From the NCBI GenBank assembly GCA_021325235.1, contig JAJPHN010000014.1, positions 62,001 through 126,000 on the forward strand: a stretch of DNA of 64,000 bases, in the 5' to 3' direction. This document shows, in pieces, positions 18,233 through 27,370 of the stretch; within the stretch, counting starts at the first letter, position 1, and each line of letters opens with the position of its first letter. The position numbers were made by a program, and so were the translations under genes. The notes below the pieces were generated by a model. That model saw only the letters and a program-made list of their open reading frames with translations. It made no database searches and was not told the origin of the DNA. The DNA comes from Terriglobia bacterium (GTDB lineage: Bacteria; Acidobacteriota; Terriglobia; Bryobacterales; Bryobacteraceae).

Positions 18233-18688
18233 ATGAAACGCGTTCTGTTTCTTTGTATCGGCAACTCCTGCCGCAGTCCGATGGCCGAGGCGTTCGCGCG
18301 TGCTTATGGCTCGGACGTAATGGAGCCGCTCAGCGCCGGACTCGCTCCCGCCTACATCATTCAACCGCTCACAAAACAGGTGATGGAGGCGAAAAACATC
18401 AGCCTGGAAGGCCTGTATGCGAAAGATCTGGGCGCGATCGATCTCACGACCGTTGACCTGATCGTCAACATGAGCAATCGCCCGCTTCCGCCCGGAATTC
18501 CGGTGGAAGTACGAGAGTGGCGCGTCGAGGACCCGATCGGCCAGGACGAAGAAACGTACATCGCGGTTCGAGATCAGATCGAGCGGCTCGTCATGGGGTT
18601 GATTCTCGATCTGCGCCGAGCCAAGCGGCCCGCCAAGCGCGCGCCCTCGCTACGCACGCTGCTGCGCGGCAGCGGCACCGACGTATAG
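18233..18688 (+). CDS. Low-molecular-weight protein tyrosine phosphatase / arsenate reductase-like protein
   Basis: 151 residues. The phosphate-binding loop C8-IGNSC-R14-S is a perfect CX5R(S/T) motif at the N-terminus, and a VEDPIGQ segment supplies the Asp that acts as general acid. The protein could dephosphorylate tyrosine or arginine, or reduce arsenate. The extra Cys13 within the loop is common to both groups. It starts 16 bases after pdxT, so it is probably in the same transcript, though no functional tie to PLP is evident. The tail after ~130 is Arg/Lys-rich. Confidence 0.85.
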   Translation: MKRVLFLCIGNSCRSPMAEAFARAYGSDVMEPLSAGLAPAYIIQPLTKQVMEAKNISLEGLYAKDLGAIDLTTVDLIVNMSNRPLPPGIPVEVREWRVEDPIGQDEETYIAVRDQIERLVMGLILDLRRAKRPAKRAPSLRTLLRGSGTDV

Positions 18689-18736
18689 CTCTCATCCGAT
18701 CGATATCGCTGTTTTTCAAGCGCCGATATACTGAGC

Positions 18737-19894
18737 ATGTTTTCATACATGGACTCGATCGGAATCATCCTCAACGGCGTTACCGGACGCATGGGCACGA
18801 ATCAGCATCTGAAACGGTCGCTTGTGCCGATTCGCGAGGCGGGCGGGGTGCTTCTGAGCAACGGCAGGCGAGTAACGCCCGAACTCCTGCTGGTGGGCCG
18901 CAACGAAACGAAGCTGCGCGCGCTCGCCGAGGAGTGTGGCATAGCGCGCTGGTCCACCGATCTTGCTGAATCGCTGCGCGATCCGCAGTTTCAAATCTAT
19001 TTCGATGCGCAGACAACTTCGCAGCGCGTTCCCGGCGTGAAGCGGGCGCTCGCGGCCGGTAAACACGTGTATTGTGAAAAGCCGCTGGCCGAGAATTTGG
19101 ATGACGCACTCGAGCTCGCGCGCCTGGCGCGACGAAGCGGCTTGAAACACGGCATTGTGCAGGACAAGTTGTTTCTCCCGGGACTGCGCAAGCTGAAGCA
19201 ACTGATCGAAAACGGCTTTTTCGGGCGGATTCTGGCGGTGCGCGGCGAGTTCGGCTACTGGGTGTTCGAAGGCGACGATGTGCCTGCGCAGCGCCCCTCC
19301 TGGAACTATCGCAAAGAGGACGGCGGCGGCATCACGCTCGACATGTTCGGCCACTGGCAATACGTTTTCGAAAATCTGTTCGGACGCGTTGAACGCTTAT
19401 CCGCTCGGGCGCTGACGCATATTCCGCAGCGTGTGGACGAAGGCGGAGCGCGTTACGAATGCACGGCTGACGACGCGGTCTATGCTTTCTTCGAACTCGA
19501 AAACGGCGCGGTGATTCAGATGAACTCTTCCTGGGCGACGCGCGTGAATCGCGACGATCTGCTCACGCTCCAAGTCGACGGCACCGAGGGCAGTGCGGTG
19601 GCGGGCTTGCGCGATTGCAAAATTCAATCGAGGAAAGAGACTCCGCGCGCCGTCTGGAATCCGGATCTTGCGAAGCCCATCGATTATCTTGCAGCCTGGC
19701 AGCCGGTAGAGGCCGAGCGTGAATACGAAAACGCCTTCAAAGTGCAGTGGGAGATGTTTCTGCGTCACGTGCTCGAGAATGCGCCGTTTCCGCACGATTT
19801 TCTCTCGGGCGCCAAGGGTGTGCAGCTGGCGGAACTCGGCCTTGAGTCATCCGCGAGCGGCTGCAGTGTGCCGGTCCCGGAGCTCGGGCTGTGA
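18737..19894 (+). CDS. Gfo/Idh/MocA-family NAD(P)-dependent oxidoreductase
   Basis: 385 residues. The N-terminal Rossmann domain (GIILNGVTGRMG at about 7-18) precedes the CEKPLAENLDDALELARLA motif, whose lysine is the usual catalytic EKP residue. A C-terminal alpha/beta substrate domain follows. It probably oxidises or reduces a sugar, inositol or related polyol. The downstream DUF993 gene overlaps by 4 bases (GTGA), and an aldehyde dehydrogenase follows, suggesting a short catabolic pathway. The start may be 18737 or the Met at 18749. A TATACT box at 18727-18732 would favour the latter. Confidence 0.87.
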   Translation: MFSYMDSIGIILNGVTGRMGTNQHLKRSLVPIREAGGVLLSNGRRVTPELLLVGRNETKLRALAEECGIARWSTDLAESLRDPQFQIYFDAQTTSQRVPGVKRALAAGKHVYCEKPLAENLDDALELARLARRSGLKHGIVQDKLFLPGLRKLKQLIENGFFGRILAVRGEFGYWVFEGDDVPAQRPSWNYRKEDGGGITLDMFGHWQYVFENLFGRVERLSARALTHIPQRVDEGGARYECTADDAVYAFFELENGAVIQMNSSWATRVNRDDLLTLQVDGTEGSAVAGLRDCKIQSRKETPRAVWNPDLAKPIDYLAAWQPVEAEREYENAFKVQWEMFLRHVLENAPFPHDFLSGAKGVQLAELGLESSASGCSVPVPELGL

Positions 19895-21030
19895 AAACGA
19901 TCACGCTTCCGGCTGAGAACGGAAGGTCCTTTGAATATTCGCTCAATACGGAAGAACCGCTGCGCGTAGAGACGGCTCGCTTCAAGAGCCGGATTGCTTA
20001 CGCCGCGGCACATGTGGTTGCGACCGATGAGCCCGAACCGGCGATCGATCTGGAAGCGACACTCGCGTACCGGCGCTGGTTGTGGGCGCTGGGTTTTGGC
20101 GTGGCGGAAGCGATGGACACGTCGCAGCGCGGCATGGGTCTCGACTGGAACGGCGCCAAACAGCTGATTCGGGCGTCGTGTGCGGAAGCGCGCGCGGCGG
20201 GGCGCCCGATTGCTTGTGGCGCGAACACCGATCAACTGAGGCCCGGCAGTAACAGACTGGAGCAGGTCATTGCGGCATACGAAGAGCAAGGCGCCTTCAT
20301 CGAAGCTGCCGGAGGACGCATCATTCTCATGGCGAGCCGTGCTCTGGCTGGATGCGCGCAGTCTGCGGACGACTACCTGCGCGTGTATGGAAACCTGCTG
20401 GGTCAGGTCTCGGAGCCGGTGATCCTGCACTGGCTCGGCGAAGCCTTCGATCCTGCACTCGCCGGCTACTGGGGCAGTTCGGATGTCAGCGTCTCGATGG
20501 AGACATGTCTGGCGCTGATACACGATTATCGAAACAAGATCGACGGCATCAAAATCTCGCTGCTCGATGCAGATCGCGAGATTGAAATGCGGCGCCGCCT
20601 GCCCCAGGGCGTCCGCATGTACACCGGAGACGATTTCCATTACCCGGAGCTGATCGAAGGCGATGAGGGCGGCTACAGCGACGCTCTGCTCGGCATCTTC
20701 GACGGCATTGCACCAGCTGCGGCCCTCGCTTTTCAGAAACTCGACGAGAACGATCGCGCCGGCTATCGCGCGCTGCTCGCGCCGACGCTGCCGCTTTCGC
20801 GCCACATTTTCCAGACACCTACCTACCACTACAAAACCGGGCTTGCGTTTCTCAGTTATCTCAATGGACGGCAGCGGCATTTCAGTATGCTTGGCAATCA
20901 GCAGCACGCGCGTTCGGCCGCTCACCTGGCGCAGGTCTTTGTGCTCGCCGATCGAGCGCGTCTGCTCAGGGATCCGGATCTGGCAGCCGCGCGCATATTG
21001 GCGTATCTCAAAACAGCAGCCGTCTGCTAA
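19891..21030 (+). CDS. DUF993 family protein, probable TIM-barrel aldolase/lyase
   Basis: 379 residues from a GTG that overlaps the preceding stop. It is recognised as DUF993, a family found next to Gfo/Idh/MocA oxidoreductases and sugar isomerases and predicted to be a TIM barrel like the DHDPS/class I aldolases. Visible family stretches include AMDTSQRGMGLDW, GRIILMASRAL, IDGIKISLLD (the lysine is a candidate Schiff-base residue) and MYTGDDFHYPELI. Substrate is unknown. With its neighbours it most likely cleaves an oxidised sugar derivative to an aldehyde. That is an inference from context. Confidence 0.8.
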   Translation: MKTITLPAENGRSFEYSLNTEEPLRVETARFKSRIAYAAAHVVATDEPEPAIDLEATLAYRRWLWALGFGVAEAMDTSQRGMGLDWNGAKQLIRASCAEARAAGRPIACGANTDQLRPGSNRLEQVIAAYEEQGAFIEAAGGRIILMASRALAGCAQSADDYLRVYGNLLGQVSEPVILHWLGEAFDPALAGYWGSSDVSVSMETCLALIHDYRNKIDGIKISLLDADREIEMRRRLPQGVRMYTGDDFHYPELIEGDEGGYSDALLGIFDGIAPAAALAFQKLDENDRAGYRALLAPTLPLSRHIFQTPTYHYKTGLAFLSYLNGRQRHFSMLGNQQHARSAAHLAQVFVLADRARLLRDPDLAAARILAYLKTAAVC

Positions 21031-21039
21031 GAAACGGAT

Positions 21040-22404
21040 ATGGCCATTCGTTCGGTGAATCCGGCTTCCGGGCAGCTTCTGAAAGAATACGAGCCGCTCA
21101 CCGAGGCGGCGATCGAGCGCAAGCTGGAACTTGCTCGGCAAGCCTTCCACTCCTGGAAGCAGACGCCGTTTTCGCTCCGCCGTGAGGCCATGCAGAAAGC
21201 CGCGGAAATTCTGGAGCGCGATAAGCAGCAGTTAGCCACGGTCGCTACTACCGAGATGGGCAAGACGCTCGCGAGCGCGGTTGCCGAAGTAGAAAAATGC
21301 GCACTCGGGTGCCGCTATTACGCCGAAAATGCCGAGCGCCATCTCGCGGCGGAAGAAACCAAGACAAATGCCTCGCACAGTTACCGGATGTATCAGCCTC
21401 TTGGACCGATACTGGCCGTGATGCCGTGGAATTTTCCGTATTGGCAGGTATTTCGTTTCGCCGCCCCTGCCTTGATGGCCGGCAATGTCGGCCTGCTCAA
21501 GCATGCGTCGAATGTTCCCGGGTGCGCACTGGCAATTGAGCGGGTCTTTCTGGAAGCCGGTTTCCCGGAGGGCGTGTTTCAAACTCTCTTACTCGAGGCC
21601 GAGCGCACCGGCAAGCTGCTCGAAGACGATCGTGTGGCAGCTGCGACCTTAACCGGCAGCGAACCAGCAGGCCGGTCCATCGCCAAAATCGCCGGCTCGC
21701 AGCTCAAAAAGACGGTGCTCGAGCTGGGCGGCAGCGATCCGTTCGTTGTGATGCCATCGGCGATGGATGGAGAGATCGCCCGGACAGCGGCTGGCGCGCG
21801 CTGCATCAACAACGGGCAGTCCTGCATTGCTGCCAAGCGCTTCCTCGTGGCCGATTCGATCTATCAAGAGTTTGAAAGGCAGTTCGTCGAAGCGATGAAA
21901 GCGCTGCGCGTAGGGGATCCGATGGATCCCAAAACCGATATCGGCCCGCTCGCCACTGAGAAGATTGTGAGCGAACTCGATGAGCAGGTGAAGCGCGCCA
22001 AAACCGCTGGAGCCACGGTGCTGACAGGCGGCAAACGGATTCCGCATTCCGGCAACTACTACGAACCGACAGTGCTGACCGGGGTTCCGCGCGGCTCAGA
22101 CGTCTTTTATGAAGAGCTTTTCGGACCCGTCGCAATGCTCTTTCGCGTGCGCGATGCGCAGGATGCGATTGAATTGGCGAACGACTCACCGTTCGGCCTG
22201 GGTGCGAGCGTCTGGACGCGCGATGAGCGAGAGCAGGAGCTCTTTATCAACGGCATCGAAACGGGTCAGGTTTTTGTGAATGCGACCGTTGCCTCCGACC
22301 CACGAATGCCCTTCGGCGGGGTGAAGCGCAGCGGCTACGGGCGCGAGCTGGCCGATATCGGGATTCGCGAATTCGTCAACACGAAAACCATCTGGATCAG
22401 GTAG
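21040..22404 (+). CDS. NAD(P)-dependent succinate-semialdehyde dehydrogenase-like aldehyde dehydrogenase
   Basis: A 454-residue cytoplasmic aldehyde dehydrogenase. Asn131 (MPWNFPYWQ), general base Glu228 (LELGGSDPF) and nucleophile Cys262 (NNGQSCIAAKR) are all present. The length and the short N-terminus fit the GabD1/Sad group that oxidises succinate semialdehyde. It begins 9 bases after the DUF993 gene and may oxidise the aldehyde that module releases, so the true substrate could differ. Its last 8 bases overlap the convergent cupin gene. Confidence 0.88.
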   Translation: MAIRSVNPASGQLLKEYEPLTEAAIERKLELARQAFHSWKQTPFSLRREAMQKAAEILERDKQQLATVATTEMGKTLASAVAEVEKCALGCRYYAENAERHLAAEETKTNASHSYRMYQPLGPILAVMPWNFPYWQVFRFAAPALMAGNVGLLKHASNVPGCALAIERVFLEAGFPEGVFQTLLLEAERTGKLLEDDRVAAATLTGSEPAGRSIAKIAGSQLKKTVLELGGSDPFVVMPSAMDGEIARTAAGARCINNGQSCIAAKRFLVADSIYQEFERQFVEAMKALRVGDPMDPKTDIGPLATEKIVSELDEQVKRAKTAGATVLTGGKRIPHSGNYYEPTVLTGVPRGSDVFYEELFGPVAMLFRVRDAQDAIELANDSPFGLGASVWTRDEREQELFINGIETGQVFVNATVASDPRMPFGGVKRSGYGRELADIGIREFVNTKTIWIR

Positions 22405-22843
22405 CGGGATCCACGCATTGCGGCGCAGCGCCTTCGGGCAGCGGCGGCGCCTGCTCGCCCGCACGCGGCAGAGTGCCGGCCAGTTCCTGACGCCAGTGCG
22501 CCACTTCGCCGGCCGGACCATAGCAGTAGAGCATGCGGCAGGGACGCGGAGAACGGTTCGTCAGCTGGTGGAAAACGCCGCTGGGAATGTAAACGGCTTG
22601 CCCGCTCTTCAGCGTTCCGCGTTCCTCTCCCAGGCAGATTTCAGCCTCGCCTTCGAGCAGGACATAGACTTCCTCCTGCTCATGGTTGTGCCAGGGCACC
22701 TGTCCGCCATTTGGCTCGAGTTGCACGTGGCCCAGGCAGAAATTGGCGGCCTGAATTGGGCTGGCGCCGCCTGCGAGATTTTGCGTCCGGCGGCGCGCCG
22801 GATAGGCGCGCCCCTCAATCGACGCCAGATCGGCAACGATCAT
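22397..22843 (-). CDS. Small single-domain cupin protein
   Basis: 148 residues with one cupin barrel. Motif 1 (VPWHNHEQEEVYVLLEGEA) has the His-x-His and Glu metal ligands, and motif 2 (YIPSGVFHQLTN) has the third His. This suggests a metal-binding enzyme or a sugar/small-molecule binder. The substrate is unknown. The start ATG shares one base with the stop of the upstream BON gene (TAATG), so the two are coupled. The C-terminal ~35 residues are Pro/Ala-rich. Confidence 0.83.
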   Translation of the reverse strand: MIVADLASIEGRAYPARRRTQNLAGGASPIQAANFCLGHVQLEPNGGQVPWHNHEQEEVYVLLEGEAEICLGEERGTLKSGQAVYIPSGVFHQLTNRSPRPCRMLYCYGPAGEVAHWRQELAGTLPRAGEQAPPLPEGAAPQCVDPAT

Positions 22844-23400
22844 TATTCTTTGACGACTTGCAGATTGTTGGTCACGCTGAACACGTTGGGCACGGAATTG
22901 GCGCGCATGCCGATGAGATTCTTGTCGAAGGCGTTCGCGACCACGCCCTCGAGCGTCACGTGGCCGTTTTCCACGATGATGTGTATGCTCGGGAGCGCCT
23001 GGTTGCCGTAGCGCGTTCCGATCTGCGGATCACCATAGATGGCGCGGGCGAGGGCGCGGCGTATCTGCCAGTCGAAATCGGAGACAGGCAGGACTTTGAT
23101 CTGATTCACAACCTGGGTGACGCCTTCGATGTGCTTCACGACGTTTTCCGCATCCGATTTGAGGGTGGGCCGCGTAACCGCTCCGACCAGCGTGACGGTC
23201 GAGCCCTGCACATTGAATCCCAGATCGTCGAAAATCGTGTAGTACGGCAGCATGATGAGCTGGTGCCGGACTTCCTGAGCGATTCGACTCTCATTGGCCG
23301 GCCCATGGACGAACGAATCGTTGTGGCTGCTTTGAGCCACCGCCGCGGCCGGCAGGACCAGCATTGCCGAAAAGATGGCGGAAAACAACGTTCTGCGCAT
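22843..23400 (-). CDS. Secreted protein with two BON domains
   Basis: 185 residues with a signal peptide (about 1-23, ending AVAQ) and two BON repeats, about 40-105 (LGFNVQGSTVTLVGAVTRP) and about 112-185 (IHIIVENGHVTLEGVVANAFDKN). BON domains bind phospholipid surfaces and occur in OsmY-like periplasmic stress proteins. This protein probably acts in the periplasm during envelope or osmotic stress, an inference from the family. It heads a two-gene unit with the cupin. Confidence 0.87.
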   Translation of the reverse strand: MRRTLFSAIFSAMLVLPAAAVAQSSHNDSFVHGPANESRIAQEVRHQLIMLPYYTIFDDLGFNVQGSTVTLVGAVTRPTLKSDAENVVKHIEGVTQVVNQIKVLPVSDFDWQIRRALARAIYGDPQIGTRYGNQALPSIHIIVENGHVTLEGVVANAFDKNLIGMRANSVPNVFSVTNNLQVVKE

Positions 23401-23447
23401 TTTTGTAGTCTCTCCTGACTATGAGACGAAGATCCGGGAACTTTGTT

Positions 23448-23636
23448 TTATCCGTGACCGCGATGGCGCCAGAGAGCGCTGCCGTGTCTGGCAAAAATAC
23501 TCACGAGGAAGAAGAGAATCGCCACAAACCAGCAAAATGCCGGGGCGAAAATACTCCAGTTCTGGCTATACGGCCAAGCCGGCATAGCGAGGATACCGGC
23601 GAGCACAAAGATGATCGAAAGAATTCTCCAGCCCAT
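23448..23636 (-). CDS. Small two-helix membrane protein, DUF3309-like
   Basis: 62 residues with two hydrophobic segments (about 4-20 and 29-48) separated by a WPYSQNWS turn. That MPxWPYSxxW turn is the mark of DUF3309-type small membrane proteins, often near stress genes. The tail is short and basic (ARHGSALWRHRGHG). It lies 47 bases upstream of the BON gene on the same strand, so joint expression is plausible. Function is unknown. Confidence 0.6.
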   Translation of the reverse strand: MGWRILSIIFVLAGILAMPAWPYSQNWSIFAPAFCWFVAILFFLVSIFARHGSALWRHRGHG

Positions 23637-23695
23637 ACGTTCGCGTAAAGGATCGCTCCGAAGAAATCATACGCCTATTGAATCGAGAGCGCCGG

Positions 23696-24592
23696 CTATT
23701 GAGCGCGCGGGGCTTCTTCAATGGCCACCATGGCCTTCCCGCTCGAGAGATTCTTCTTTCTGCAGCGAACGACCTGACCGGGTCCGAACTGCCACGTTTC
23801 GCCATCCGGCATCTCCTCGGCGATCTTGTAGAAATCGCGTCCCACATGCTCGGCACGAACGGCGCGCAGCACATTGAGACCTTCTCCCACCAGCGAAACG
23901 TAAATAGTCGCTTCTTTGCCCGGCGGGATCGCGACAGCCTGCGGTGCGGGCGGGGCCGGAGGAGCAGGAGTCGCTTGCGGAACAGGTGCGGGTTCGGCGG
24001 TTCGCTCGATCACTTGCGGCGCAACCGGCGGGGTCGCTGGCGGGACTGGCGGTTCGGGCGCTGCTTCGGAGAAAGATGGCCGCGTGAAAGTCGGGCGCGG
24101 AGTGACGGGAGGCGCTGGCGGCTCGGCAGGCGATACTGGCGGGCGCACGGGCTCGCCGGTCGGGATCGGAGGCGGCGCTGGAGGGCGCAGCGACACGACA
24201 CGTTGCTGGATTGCTGGCGTGTAGTCGATTCGTCCGCTCATGCGAGCGCGATCGATAGCCGCGAGCAGAATCGTAACGCCGATCCAGACATACGGAAGCC
24301 AGTCGCCTGTGACCGGTCCCGCAAACGTTGCGCCCTCGACATGATTGGATCGCAGCCACGCAATTGGAGTTGCTGCGGCGAGGGCAAAGGCAAGGGCGAG
24401 CACAGCGGAAAATCCAATGCTCTCGAAAACGCTTCGATATCCTTCGCGGTCGAACGACAGAAGAACTAATGCCAGGCTCAGACCGGCGATGCTCGCCATC
24501 CAGAAATAAGGCCCGCCGAGCAGAAAAAATCCAAACGCGGATGCTACTACCGCCGCTGCTAAAGCGGTTCCATCGATTTGCGATTTTGGCAT
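23696..24592 (-). CDS. Membrane protein with proline-rich linker and small C-terminal domain
   Basis: A 298-residue protein I cannot assign to a known family. About four membrane segments lie in residues 8-120. A ~90-residue Pro/Ala-rich linker (about 133-222) probably crosses the periplasm or projects into the cytoplasm. A compact ~70-residue C-terminal domain follows (about 226-290; EATIYVSLVGEGLNVLRAV and WQFGPGQVVRCRKK). The linker's repetitive PPxPP composition is unlike its neighbours. It is divergent from the Rel/SpoT gene. Confidence 0.65.
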   Translation of the reverse strand: MPKSQIDGTALAAAVVASAFGFFLLGGPYFWMASIAGLSLALVLLSFDREGYRSVFESIGFSAVLALAFALAAATPIAWLRSNHVEGATFAGPVTGDWLPYVWIGVTILLAAIDRARMSGRIDYTPAIQQRVVSLRPPAPPPIPTGEPVRPPVSPAEPPAPPVTPRPTFTRPSFSEAAPEPPVPPATPPVAPQVIERTAEPAPVPQATPAPPAPPAPQAVAIPPGKEATIYVSLVGEGLNVLRAVRAEHVGRDFYKIAEEMPDGETWQFGPGQVVRCRKKNLSSGKAMVAIEEAPRAQ

Positions 24593-24665
24593 GATTGCTC
24601 TGTCGAGGCCATTCTAACGGAATCGCGCCGCTCGCAGTCTCGTCTAACCTAGTAGATAGCTACAA

Positions 24666-26882
24666 ATGTCCTCCCTTGTTGTGGACGTGCCCCAGGCCGA
24701 AGAACTCTATCGCAGCCTGGAAGCGAAGGTTCGCGCGCTGCGTCCGAAAGATGATCCGAATGTGCTCGAGCGGGCCTACCGTTTCGCCGCCGAAGCGCAC
24801 AGCAATCAACGCCGCAAGTCGGGCGAGCCGTACATTACTCATCCGCTCTCGGTGGCGCACATCCTGGCCGACATGCAAATGGATTCGGTGTGTCTGCAGA
24901 CCGGCTTGTTGCACGATGTGCTGGAAGATACGAATGTCACGCTGGAGCAGATTCGGGAAAACTTCGGCGAAGATGTGGGTCGCTGCGTCGATGGCGTCAC
25001 CAAGCTGACAAAGATCAGCTTCGCCAACCGCGAGGATCGGCAGGCGGAAAGCTTACGCAAGATGCTGCTCGCGATGACCACCGATATCCGCGTGATCATC
25101 GTCAAACTTGCCGACCGTCTGCATAACCTGCGCACGATCGCATCCCTGCCGCGCGAGCGCCAGGAGACGATTGCGCAGGAGACGATCGATATCTATGCGC
25201 CGATCGCGCATCGTCTTGGAATGGGCAAGATTCGCGGCGAGCTGGAAGACCTCTCGTTCCAGACTTTGCATCCGGAAGCGGCCGCCGACCTGATTCGCGA
25301 AATCGAATCCAAGCGTCAGGAATATGAGAACTGGCTGAAACAGGTGCAAAGCGAGATCGAGCAGCGGTTGACGCGCGAGAACATCCCGGCGCGCGTCGAA
25401 GGCCGCGTGAAGCGCGCCTATTCGGTCTACCTGAAACTCAAACGCCAGAAGATCACGCTCGATCAGGTCTACGACATTGTCGCCATTCGCATCATTACCG
25501 ACTCGGTGAAAAACTGCTACGCGGCACTCGGTGTGATTCACAACGAATGGCATCCGGTGCCGGGCCGCATCAAGGATTTCATCGCGATGCCGCGGCCCAA
25601 TCTTTACCAATCGCTGCATACATCGGTTATTGGACCGGGCGGCGTGACCTTCGAGGTTCAGATTCGAACAGAAGAGATGCACCGCATCGCGGAAGAGGGC
25701 ATCGCCGCGCACTGGAAATACAAAGAAGGCAGCAAAGGTCCGGGACTCGAGGATCAGCGCATCGCCTGGCTTCGCCAGCTGGTGGAGTGGCAGCGCGACA
25801 TGAAGGATTCGGGCGACTTCCTGTCGACGGTCAAGATGGACCTGTACGGCGAGGAAGTTTATACCTTTACGCCGCGCGGACGAGTCATCGTGCTGCCGCG
25901 CGATGCGACGCCGATCGATTTCGCCTACGCGATCCACAGCGACGTAGGGAATACGTGCGTGGGCGCACGCGTGAACGGCACGATTCGCCCGCTCAAGTCC
26001 ACGCTGCGCAACGGCGACGTTGTCGAGATCCTTACGCAACCTGGCCATCAGCCGAGCCGCGACTGGCTGGCGGTTGTGAAAACAGCTCGGGCCCGCAATA
26101 AGATTCGGCATCTGATTAACGCGGTCGAGCGCGCCAAAGCAGTCGAAATCGGTCAGAAATCGCTGGAAAAGGAAGCGCGGCGCATGGGGGTAAATCTTGG
26201 CCGGCTTTCCAATAACGATCTGGCCGCGGTCGCCTCCGAGTATGGTGTCAGCAAGACGGACGACCTGTACGCTGCGCTTGGCTTCGGGCGCTTTTCGGCG
26301 CGGCAGGTGTTGCAGAAGGTTGCTCCGGAGCAAAGCACGCCCGCTCCCGAGCCTGCTCCGCAACTGCCGCTGCCGCCGAGCATCCCACAACTGCAGACAG
26401 ATGCGGCGCTGGCCAACGGCGATCTCACGATTCATGTAAAAGGCGCCGACGACGTGCTTGTCTATCGCGCCAAATGCTGCAATGCTGTGCGTGGCGAACA
26501 GATCGTCGGCTACATCACTCGCGGGAAGGGAATCGCTGTGCATTCGCTGCAATGCCCCAATGTGCAGAAACTGCTTTATGAGCCGGAGCGAAAAATTGCG
26601 GTGGAATGGGCGCGTAGCGCCAGCGACCCGCTGCCGGTGAAAGTAGTCATCTACACAGACGACCGGCCTGGCATTCTGCACAAGCTGACGTCGATTTTGG
26701 ATGCAGAAAAGAGTAATATTCGAACGCTCGAAGCGCGCGGCGACGAAAAGCGCACCGACAACAGCGCCATCATCGATATCACCATCGACGTAAAAGATAA
26801 GAAGCAGCTCGAGCGAGTCATCAGTGCATTCCGCCGCGTTCCGGGCGTGCGCGATATCGAGCGCATGCAGAATGTGATTTAG
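24666..26882 (+). CDS. relA: Bifunctional (p)ppGpp synthetase/hydrolase, Rel/SpoT
   Basis: The 738-residue stringent-response enzyme. The hydrolase HD domain is intact (about 40-190; H59 in ITHPLSVAH, H83-D84 in GLLHDVLEDT), so it can degrade the alarmone as well as make it. The synthetase domain (about 235-350) has YQSLHTSVIG and EVQIRTEEMH. A TGS domain (about 395-455, VYTFTPRGRVIVLPRDATPIDFA) and a C-terminal ACT domain (about 655-735) provide ribosome and amino-acid regulation. A short Pro-rich linker lies near 555-575. It is the long single Rel type expected outside gamma/beta-Proteobacteria. Confidence 0.95.
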   Translation: MSSLVVDVPQAEELYRSLEAKVRALRPKDDPNVLERAYRFAAEAHSNQRRKSGEPYITHPLSVAHILADMQMDSVCLQTGLLHDVLEDTNVTLEQIRENFGEDVGRCVDGVTKLTKISFANREDRQAESLRKMLLAMTTDIRVIIVKLADRLHNLRTIASLPRERQETIAQETIDIYAPIAHRLGMGKIRGELEDLSFQTLHPEAAADLIREIESKRQEYENWLKQVQSEIEQRLTRENIPARVEGRVKRAYSVYLKLKRQKITLDQVYDIVAIRIITDSVKNCYAALGVIHNEWHPVPGRIKDFIAMPRPNLYQSLHTSVIGPGGVTFEVQIRTEEMHRIAEEGIAAHWKYKEGSKGPGLEDQRIAWLRQLVEWQRDMKDSGDFLSTVKMDLYGEEVYTFTPRGRVIVLPRDATPIDFAYAIHSDVGNTCVGARVNGTIRPLKSTLRNGDVVEILTQPGHQPSRDWLAVVKTARARNKIRHLINAVERAKAVEIGQKSLEKEARRMGVNLGRLSNNDLAAVASEYGVSKTDDLYAALGFGRFSARQVLQKVAPEQSTPAPEPAPQLPLPPSIPQLQTDAALANGDLTIHVKGADDVLVYRAKCCNAVRGEQIVGYITRGKGIAVHSLQCPNVQKLLYEPERKIAVEWARSASDPLPVKVVIYTDDRPGILHKLTSILDAEKSNIRTLEARGDEKRTDNSAIIDITIDVKDKKQLERVISAFRRVPGVRDIERMQNVI

Positions 26883-26884
26883 CA

Positions 26885-27271
26885 ATGACCGAGCCGACTC
26901 AAACCGTTCCCGCCGCCGCCGATCCGGAGCATATCGCCATCTCGAAATCGAGCGGTATCAAGATCGATTGGCGCGATGGTCATCATAGCGACTACTCGCT
27001 GGCTTATCTACGCGACGAATGCCCCTGCGCGACGTGCAGCGGGGTGCACGGCACGGAGCCGCAACGCTCCAATTACTCAAAGCAAGAGCTATTTCCGATG
27101 TTCAAGCCAGCGCTGAAGATGAACTCGGTCGAGCCTGTTGGCCAATATGCAGTGCGGATCTACTGGAATGACGGCCACAGCTCGGGAATCTATTCATTCG
27201 AGCATCTGCGCCGCATCTGTCCCTGCGAAGATTGCAAGCGAGCGCGCGCGAACTGGTATTCGGATATTTAG
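26885..27271 (+). CDS. DUF971 (GBBH-like N-terminal) domain protein
   Basis: 128 residues, starting 2 bases after the rel stop. The DUF971 core is clear, with two half-repeats: IDWRDGHHSDYSLAYLRDECPCATC and IYWNDGHSSGIYSFEHLRRICPCEDC. Each has a DGH phrase and a CPCxxC pair that could bind a metal. This domain is found at the N-terminus of gamma-butyrobetaine hydroxylase and, alone, near Fe-S or Mrp-type proteins. Its exact role is unknown; a link to iron-sulfur handling is only a guess. Confidence 0.87.
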   Translation: MTEPTQTVPAAADPEHIAISKSSGIKIDWRDGHHSDYSLAYLRDECPCATCSGVHGTEPQRSNYSKQELFPMFKPALKMNSVEPVGQYAVRIYWNDGHSSGIYSFEHLRRICPCEDCKRARANWYSDI

Positions 27272-27370
27272 CTGATAGCCGCTTCAAATCTGCCAAAGCC
27301 CTACTCGCGATTTGCACGGCGCTCGGCAATCCAGTTTTCAGATTGCTCGGGTGGTAGCTTTGCGAAATAG

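Noticed and set aside
25053-26885. A 610-codon open frame antisense to the Rel/SpoT gene
   Set aside because: No family motif. It mirrors the codon positions of a well-supported gene on the other strand.
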